DNA of 64,000 nt, from contig CM045760.1 of NCBI GenBank assembly GCA_025200525.1, positions 44,659,932-44,723,931 on the forward strand, read 5' to 3'. Under the pieces are notes generated by a model that was not told the DNA's origin, searched no databases, and saw nothing but the letters and a program-made list of their open reading frames with translations. Within the stretch, counting starts at the first letter, position 1. Every line of letters begins with the position of its first letter. Origin of the DNA: Camellia lanceoleosa (taxonomy: Eukaryota > Streptophyta > Magnoliopsida > Ericales > Theaceae). Position numbers and translations under genes: made by a program. This document shows positions 55,716-64,000 of the stretch, piece after piece.

Positions 55716-58700
55716 TAAGTTGTTTTCTTTATAACCAAAAAAGAAGATAAGATTTCATTTATAACCAAAAAAAAAAAATAAGATTGGATTTCATTTTCTC
55801 TTTTCATTTCTCTCATTAAATCCTCCTACCAAACACAACTTTTGTCTACCATTTTATTACCTACCACTTTAGATTGTGTTTGGTTTGAGGATTGGATGAG
55901 AGAAATGGAAAAGAAAAAGGAAATGCAATCTGCTTGTTTGATTATAATGACGAAAAATTGAAAAACCCTCGAGATATTAATTTGTGATTATGTTTCAATT
56001 TTAAGTAGTGAATATCAGTTCCAATCAAACAATCAACAACAAATCGGCACAACAATTTAACATGAAAAAAATCACAACACCTCCAATTGTGATAAAAAAT
56101 CACAAGTCAAAGCCACAAAATAATCCACTAAAAAGACGAAAACGAATTACATACGAGTATCCTCAATTACCAAACAAAAATCTACGCCCGAATTAAACCA
56201 AACTCAATGTGCCTCTTTCACCACTGTCTTCACCTTAGAATTGCTTTGTCCAACGTTAAATCCATGAAAATAAGCCACTTCGAAATCCACCAAAGGTTCA
56301 AGCTCAAATTTTCCAGAATTCACCAACGAACACCTCTCTTTTTTGTGAATGAAATAATAAAAACAAACCCCTTAATGATGTCAATATGAAACTCGTAGAT
56401 CTATCGACCACACTCAAATCATCACGAAACAGTGTATAAACATCCTCCAGTATAGAAAACCTTGGTAGCTCTCCTCTTTGAGAATTTGGACGGGTTAAAC
56501 ACCAAAAACAGCAAATAGCGCATTTTATACTAAACAGAGTCACGAAGATCACTCGAGCGCACACTTTACCGCTCCAGCGGTGTAAGTAAAGGTGGTGTAA
56601 ACATATATGCCAACGGCTCAAGCACAACATCCACCGCTAGAGCGGTGAAACTTGTCTCCTTGAAGTTCAAACATAGATAGAGGTACTAGATGAACCACTT
56701 CATCGCTCGAGTGCACAAATAACCGCTCAAGTGGTCAAACAATTTTGGCTTTGGATTGGATTCGTATTTAAACACTTACAGCCTTATTGAAACAAAAGAG
56801 CGAATACAATTACAACTAAAAAGAATTTTGTCAAACAGAATTGCCAATTACAAAAACCTAACAAATGAAAAATGTGGGTGTAGATTTCCGACCTCACAAC
56901 CAAAAGGGAAACTTAGTTGGAGAGCACCAGCAGAATAGATTAAGCCCAACAATCTGTAACAAGAAGATAAGAATCCGGCGGTGGTTCGTCTACTTGGGGG
57001 CACTCCGACGATCAAGTCAGTAACAAATATCTCTCACAGATAGGAAATAGTACTTAAACTCACAAGAGAGAACTTACTTTTGACCTACGAGAGTGTCTTA
57101 CTTTTATAACCAGCAGTGACCTGATCCCCTTAGAAGCCTCACTTCAATGGACTCAAGCTCAATGCTCATCCTGGACCCCCAGCTAGATAAAGATAGACTC
57201 TTCTTGAGCCTTATCTTTATTTAGATTGAGGTCCTCCTCTGTTCTAGGACTCTAGTCCCTTATCCGTTTATCTCGGGTTCTGGCATCTCTGTAGATAACC
57301 TCGGCCGAGCCGAGATCATCTTGGCAGCGTGAACAGACCACTTGGCACCTCAGCCGACACTTCGGCCCTACCTTAGCCACGTGTTGTTATTCACAAAATA
57401 CTTCCCAACAAAAAACATAAGAAAAAAAGGAAGTGAGAGAGAAATGCAATCTCACTTTTTATCTTTTAAGGTTGTGTTTAGTTGAATGATTTGATGAGAG
57501 AAATAGAAAGGGAAAGAGAAATAGAAAGAAAAAGAGAAAGAATTGATAGAATTTGAATTCCAAGCTACACTTGGTAAAGTTGGGAATTGAAAAAAATAAA
57601 GAGCTTAACTGAATCCAAAACACAAAAAGTGGATTGTATTTCCTCTTATTTTCTATTCTTTTGTGTTTTTCATTATAACTAAATAAAAAGTGATATTACA
57701 TTTTCTTTTTTCCTTTTCATTTCTTTTATCAAATCCTCTAACCAAACACAGTCTAAGCTCTTTTCTTTTTTCATTTCCCAATTCAACCAAACGTATCTTA
57801 AAATTTGAATCCTATCAATTATTTCTTCTTTTATTTCTATTTTCTTTTCTCTTTTCATTTTCCTCATCAAATTTTCTAGCAAAACACAACGTTAATATTT
57901 TTACTATTCATTACTTTTGCTTTTTGTTTTTGTCTTTTCTAATTGTTTTGATCCAAGTGATTGAAATTAACTTTAATATTAAAAAAACACATTCATGTAT
58001 TCTCTTTTGTTTGCTGATAAAACAAAAAACAAAACAAAATAAAACGTTTACAGATTAGCCTTCTCAACCAAGCTAATTGACTCCCTTATTCCCTCCCCTT
58101 TGTTTTCTTCCCATACAACATATGTTCCTCTACAATTTTTTTTGGGTACAATATTCTTCTGTTATTCACTAAAGAGAAATGTCATATGTTGGGTAAATTA
58201 CACTTAGTAACCTTGCATGTTTATCAAAACTTCCGCTTGGTTTAATTTTGAAATTCATTTTGGAAGATAAATTATTAAAAAGAGTTTTTAAATTATAAAA
58301 CTTGTTTGGTTATGAGTTTTGAAATTAGTTTTTGAGTTGTATATTTTGAAAGTAGTTTTTAAAAATTTACAAATTAAAAACTTCTTTAGTTAGGAGTTTT
58401 CAAAACTAGTTTTTAATTAGAGTTTTTTTGGGTCTTGTATTTTTTTTTTTTTTTTGTCGTATAGTCAAAACTTTTTACAATATTATAGTCAATATTGTTT
58501 ACTTTTTTTTACATACGTAATCAAAACTTTTTACAATATTATAGTCAATTTTATTTTATTTTTTTATTGTTATATATATATATATATTGTTTACTTCTTT
58601 TACATACATAATCTAACTATACTTTGTAAATAGATCTAATATATATAGTCTATATGATAGAGTTTCATATATATATGCTAGTTTGTAAGAACATTTTTAA

Positions 58701-59655
58701 AATTTTAAAACTACTTTTTTTATTTATATTTACTCAATCTACATACATTTAAAACGTTTCATATTTATTATATTTGTCTTTCATATCTTCACATTTTATT
58801 TGTTGTTTACGTATATTTTTTGGATTGCCTATATATATCTAAAACATAACTAATTATTTGGACATTACTTAGAAAAAAATTTCAAAATCACTTTTCTTTC
58901 TACTATACATCAATCAATCATGTTTTCTCCTTCCTCTCTCTTTCTCAATCACATATTCTCTCACACCCAACTACTCAACTATAATAAAATATCAAATCAT
59001 CCTAAACTCTAAAACTCTAAAATTATTTTCAAAATATAGAATCAAACAAATTTTCTAATTTTTTAAACTTTCTCTAGAAAATTATTTTGGAAATAATATC
59101 TCAAAACATAAACCAAAAAGGCCGAATTTAAAATTTCTTTGATTATGAGTTTTGAAAAGAGTTTAAAAATTTAGAACTTATTTGTTTATGACTTTTGAAA
59201 AAAGTTTTAGAAAATTTAAAACTTATTTGATTATGAGTTTTGAAAAGAGTTTTTAAATGGTTGAGTTGAATATATGTTTCAAAATCCAAAACCAAATACG
59301 TTTTTGGGTTTTGGGCTGTCAAATGTGTTTTGAAAAGTAAAGCAAACGGAGTCTTAGTTTGATCTTTTTACTTTCAATTGTAATTGTCAACCCTTTATAT
59401 TTTAAATCAAGTTCCAATGTCATTCTTCCGTTCATCTACAATTAATAAAGCTAATGAAAATTGAAAGTAAATGAACTAAAGTGAGCTTTGGTGAAAGCGT
59501 CAGGATTAAAGTGAGATTTTAGCAAAAGTGTAAGGGTGCTAATGAGACAACAAAAATATAACATATGTTTCAAATGACAAATTCTGTCAACTTTGTTAAC
59601 GACAAATGGACGAAAATGTGGGATTACAATATGACTTAAAATGTAAAAGATTGAC

Positions 59656-59818
59656 CTGTTTATGCTAGGAGATGATTTGGTGTTCATCTTAGTGCCAACC
59701 TAGTTGGGATCTTGATGGTTCACTGTGATGCTTTTTTCACTCTCTTTATTGATGTACGTTATCATACTTTGTATATTTTTCATCAATAAAGTTTTCTTTT
59801 TGTTGGTCAAAAAAAAAA
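59656..59818 (+). mobile_element. LINE tail, second copy
   Basis: The same insertion as 40096-40264 with a shorter poly(A) run. The target repeat AAAAGATTGAC is on both sides. Confidence 0.85.
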
Positions 59819-59929
59819 TACAAAAGATTGACTGTTACAATTGAAAGTGTAAGGTTAATAAGAATCAGATAAGCAATAGTAAGGAGGGTAGGGGTGCAAC
59901 TAGGATAATTGAAAACAGCCCAAGTATAT

Positions 59930-60459
59930 TTGAAGCTCAGGAGCTGGAGCCCAGTTGTCGACCTGCACAAAACAAAAAGGGAAAGAAGAAGGTTAGTTTT
60001 TCAGCTAAACATGAGTACTTACACCCCAAAAAGGGTCCCCTTAGTCTACTTCGAAGATATGGGCGTAGAGGGGCCTCAACAAGCAAAGCGAAGGCCAAAA
60101 ATTGCGGTGTGGAAGCGAATAAAGAACCATCTCTCTATCAGCTTCGGGTGAGAATGGGTTAGATAAAGGGAGGCATATATTAACTGAAGCCCAAGCAACT
60201 CTGAAAATGGGGAAAGTGTTAGGATTAAATTACAATAGGAAGGAGGATGAAGTGCTTCACCAGATTATGGAGCTTGAGCTTGAGGATAAGCAAAGAATTG
60301 AAATAGGGGAAACAAGTGAGGCATAAAGCACCTACTAATTGGGGAGAAATAAAGGAGTATCATCATTTTATTATGCAGTTATTAACATGGAATGTAAGAG
60401 GGTTGGGCAAGAAGGAAAAGAAAGGAAAGAAAGGTAGACATGGTGCTGTTACAGGAAAC
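59930..60459 (+). pseudogene. LINE ORF1 end and endonuclease start, second copy
   Basis: MQLLTWNVRGLGKK at about 60374, cut by the LTR at 60460 at the same base as in copy 1. The ORF1-like part here keeps a longer open frame (59909-60151) than copy 1. Confidence 0.75.
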
Positions 60460-63400
60460 TGTAGACACCCCATTTTTGACTATTCTCAAGACTTGGACGT
60501 CACCGTTTGAACACCCGGTGATCATCCATGTTTGTGTTCGTTTGGAGTTCTCGGAGGTCTCGGCTACGTGCCTTGCCTCAGGATCTCCGAACTCGACTGT
60601 TTAGTGTCTGGTTTTGCACCAAACACTTATGTTTTGCCTTGGAGGGGCAGCGAATGCCTTGTGAGGCGTCCCCACACATCACCGGCCATGGCTAGAGGCC
60701 ACCGGCTGGTATTGTGTTGCCATCGGCAATGTATATTGCCGGTCAGCATTATTTGTTGCCGGTCGGCAGTCCATTTTGTCAAAATGGCAATTTTGAGCAG
60801 CCGACTACTGTTCATCTGCTTTTGCAGATATTTTAATACAGCTGCATGGCATTTTGTTCCCCTCCATAAACGTGTATGGAGGGATGGCTTCTTGTTAGCT
60901 TCCTTGGTAAGCTTTACAAGATTGGCTTCTCTATAAGAGGAGCCCTTGTCTCTTGGCTTTAGGGTTAGACAAAAAAGGTTAGAAAAGTTGTGAGAGAAGC
61001 TCTGGTTCTAGGTTTAGGGTTTTGTATCTATCCTATAGCTATATCTCTCATTCTCTTGTATTGTGTGTGTTTAGGCTTACTATTGCACACAAACACATAG
61101 TGTTACACCTTTTCTTGGTTCTTGAAGTGCCAAAGGTTTGTTCTTGAAGCTTTGGAGCTGTTTTGAACTCAAGGAAGGGGCTGGTCCACCATTTGTGAAG
61201 AGGTTCTTCAAGGGTAACAATCTTACCCCTTTTTACCCCATTCTTGCATTCTATTTTTGCCTATCTTAGAACTATTTTTGAGCTTAGTGTATAATATAGA
61301 AAAGTTCTATTTTTAGGCCCTCTAAATAGTTTGTTTAGAATGTTTTGTGGTTTGGAGGTGTTTGACCCCTCTTAAGCCTTGAGGGGCTCCATTTTGTGCT
61401 ATTTTGGGTGAGCTCCGGGACTTTGGTGTTTGGGCCTCCTCACCACTGAAATCTTGAGGGATTTCAGTGGTAAGGATGGTGCCTTGAAGTCCCAAGAAGG
61501 AGAGGGCCACCCCCTCTCCTTATTGTCCTTGAAAAGGGCCATTTTTGCCTCTTTAATGAGCACCCAGCTAAGCCTCATGTTGACCATGCATTGGCTGTTA
61601 TTTATGCTTATTTTTCCATGAGATAGCATTGTTGTATGTTGGTTTTGGTACACCATGCTTGCTTAGCATACATGCCTTGTAATGCCACTTTGTTGCCTTA
61701 ACATGTTTTAGGTTGTAAACCATTGTTCTAGCATGCTTTAGGCTTGGCTTTGTGAAGCTTTCATGTTGATTTTGCCATGTTTAAGGTCTGTCCTTAGCCA
61801 TTTTGGTCGGCCATGACATGCAATGCATAGTCCCTTTACATTTTGGCTTGTTAGCCTTAAGTGTGTGAATGTGTAGCATGCATTACATGCTTTGATTTGG
61901 TGGTTTGGAACCACCCAACATGCCATTTCAGTCCTTATAACATGCTCACATGCTTGCATTTCATAACTCTTTTGATGTTCCAAATGTTTGTGTTGTATGC
62001 TCCATGTTAAGCATTGGTGTATGCCTTTATACTTCGGCCACTTAGATGCCATCTAGGTGTTCCTTGGGTGTTGTCTAGGCTTGCCTTAGACTTGTTTTAA
62101 GTCCTCTTAGCCTTGTGAGGCTTGGTGGACTTAGTCTTGGTTTAAGCCTCTTGGCTTGTCTTGGGTTTTTGGCCTTGTTTGCATGCCTTGTTAGTCTTGT
62201 TTAATTGGTTTAGAACCTTTTGTAACATGATTTTCAAAGCTTATCTTGCATGCCATTAGTCCATGTTATGCCTCTTTCAAGTGTGCTTGAGAGTTCCCCT
62301 TTTGTGCTTAAGTGTTAGCCCTTTGACATGTGCATGTGTGTATGTGTGTTTAGTCCTCATTTCATAGCACTTTGGCCACTGTTTTGGGCCTAATTAGAGC
62401 TGCCTAAATCATGTTTAAGTCCATCCTATGCTTGCTCGCATGCTTACCTTGCATGTTTGTTTGCATGCTTGTATGTACATCTTGCATTCCCTTGTTGCAT
62501 CCTTAGCTTGTATGGCTAGGTTGCATTCCATCTAGCATGCATGTCTTGTTCCTTGATCTAGTGATAGGAATTGGGCTTTGGTTTGTTGGTTTGCATTGCA
62601 TTTGACATCAACATGCACTACTTGGTCTTTTGGGCCATCACGCATGGAAATGCGCGATTGATGGTCCGAGAACTAAGAACCATGTCCCTTTGAGTCATAC
62701 ACATGATAGGGGACATGATTGGTGCATATATGGCTTGAATTGCATTGCCATGCAAAGCTCTGTCCTCTGCTGCTGTCAAACAGGTTCTGCAGGAACTTCT
62801 TGCCGATCGACTGCATAAAGTGTCGACTAGCAATAAATCGGTGGCCAATGGACTCATTGTGTGCTGATGGACACCAAATCATAGCCGGTGATGATTCCCT
62901 CCAGCCGGTGGCACTCCTCAACATCCAGTAAGCACATCTTGAGACTTTGGTAGTCTTCAGAGGAGTATAGCAGGGGAAACAGAGACAGCTTGCGCATGGC
63001 AGTGTACTTCCAAGCAGGACCGAGTATGCATTGCATCAGGCTCTCCTCCCGAGGCGGTTTACTGTTTTCCCTAGATTAGTTCATTTGCTTAGCTAATTGG
63101 ATGGCCTGTAATATTTAATTAGCTTGAAGGTTAATTATCTGTAATATTTATTTGGTCCCTCCGGGCGAGGGCGAATTTGTAATAAGTGTGGGTGCGTGTG
63201 TGCATGTCTTCCAACCCCCACTTCTTTCTTCCCTTTTATTTACTCGCTTATGATGGTAGATTAGGGCATGTTTAAATTAGCATACCTTATGCTGCATGTG
63301 TGCATCCATACATTTTTCTTGCATGCACCAGGCTCGGCGCATCATGCTAACTGCATTTGTACTTCAATTCCAAATTGAATACGTGCATCAATTGATCGCA

Positions 63401-64000
63401 TTTCACATGCCATGTTTAGGTTAGCCGAGCCTACCCTAATTGCATCCTGTATGTGTTGCATTAGTCAATTTGACATGAACTAGGACCATGCATGTTTGCT
63501 AACTAGTTTATTGTTTTGGCACGGAGTACGATGTAAGTATTTTCATGCTTTAGCATACCGCATGCGTGTGAGTGTTAACATGACAGCATGCTTACCATGT
63601 GACTAATTGCTTATGTGAGATAAACTGTTTGATTGCCTGTGGGTGAAGGTTGGATTGTCTGAGTTGGAAAAAACTCGTTGAAATCCGTATTTTAGTCTAC
63701 TTGCGAGTAGCAAATTCCAAAGTGTTTTTCAAGACAAACGGATATGCAATGCTTATTTCCAAATTAGGCAATCTAGTCTATACTTGTTTACTGTGCGCAT
63801 AACATAGTAATTCTAGGCTAATAACTGGAATAAGAGCACATAACGTTTTCAAAATCGGATATCACGGTTAGTAGAGGCCGGTCTTCGGACCGGGCGAGAG
63901 GGGGTGCTCATAGCTGACCTTCCCCAATCGTACCCAAGTTCCCGAGCCGAGGCAACTTTGGTGATGACGGACACATGGCCTTTGGCACTGAGTCAGGGTT
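60460..64000 (+). repeat. Tat-type LTR, second copy, cut by the window end
   Basis: It starts TGTAGACACCCC and matches 40906-44446. The last 218 or so bases expected from copy 1 lie outside the window. It is preceded by the same GAAAC as copy 1. Confidence 0.93.

Larger units (their letters stand above)
40906..55760 (+). mobile_element. Tat/Ogre-like Ty3/gypsy element, pol-less, with an antisense PMD gene
   Basis: 5' LTR 40906-44664, primer-binding site at 44670, shrunken gag 45384-46349, no recognisable protease, reverse transcriptase, RNase H or integrase, Tat-type conserved non-coding text (47440-47935), an antisense six-exon PMD gene (52759-49494), and tandem repeats (53.3-55.4 kb). The right end is not reached: at about 55760 the sequence jumps to a copy of the left flank. 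The likely class is a large non-autonomous derivative of a Tat-lineage element. The Tat assignment rests on the gag zinc-finger text, the primer site and the GGGATACGTAGGCA motif. Confidence 0.82.
55760..64000 (+). repeat. Second copy of 36205-44446 (direct repeat, offset about 19,554 bp)
   Basis: From the A-rich junction at 55760 to the window end the sequence follows 36205 onward with scattered substitutions and small indels: MITE cluster, LTR-like piece (56955-57410), AT-rich element, LINE tail, LINE endonuclease start, then the Tat LTR. Offsets stay at 19,553-19,555 throughout. An 82-codon stretch (41134 against 60688) differs at 5 residues, so the copies are similar but not identical. 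Confidence 0.95.

Noticed and set aside
55760..64000. Whole region taken as a giant 3' LTR
   Set aside because: The true LTR ends (TGTAGAC...GTCTACA) begin only at 60460; the first 4.7 kb matches flanking LINE and MITE DNA, not LTR.

Overview
The window is repeat-rich nuclear DNA of a flowering plant, probably a eudicot. It is AT-rich and has GT-AG introns, Ty1/copia and Ty3/gypsy LTR retrotransposons, LINEs with poly(A) tails, hAT- and Harbinger-type small transposons, and only one recognisable host gene. I cannot name the species.

Layout. 1-2309 is the right part of a gypsy-type LTR. 2310-2836 is an antisense copia-LTR remnant with a 202-bp tandem duplication. 3063-7640 is a truncated copia element (A), split by a 2.6-kb solo LTR. 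8264-17327 is a complete but dead copia element (B) with target duplications; a 968-bp hAT-like element and a second 2.5-kb solo LTR are nested in it.

18393-31358 is a host gene that I read as five exons with consistent phases (233 codons plus stop). The product is of unknown function and has a Gly/Arg-rich stretch and a hydrophobic C-terminal tail. One intron carries a 3.5-kb LTR retrotransposon (22098-25629) whose target duplication includes the splice acceptor. That element has no gag-pol. It carries intron-less pieces of an FG-repeat nucleoporin-like gene and of a uridine/nucleoside hydrolase gene, the latter turned back on itself by an inversion, plus an antisense coiled-coil reading frame with its own TATA-like box. 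A later intron holds a diverged second copy of exon 4 with an in-frame stop.

33086-35372 is a 5'-truncated LINE with a 16-bp target duplication. 36-40.9 kb is a MITE-rich region ending in a LINE 5' part. At 40906 a Tat/Ogre-like gypsy element begins in the LINE endonuclease: a 3.76-kb LTR, a primer-binding site, a shrunken gag, no pol, and then an antisense six-exon Plant Mobile Domain (PMD) gene (52759 to 49494) in which every intron is phase 0. Tandem repeats follow to about 55.7 kb. From about 55760 to the window end, the 36.2-44.4 kb stretch is repeated in direct orientation at an offset of about 19,554 bp. The expected 3' LTR is therefore replaced by a second copy of the 5' flank plus LTR, which points to a tandem duplication or an assembly artefact.

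Most of the sequence is dead transposon material in at least three layers. The items most worth checking are the antisense PMD gene, the host-gene-capturing retrotransposon sitting on a splice site, the duplicated exon, and the 19.55-kb duplication.
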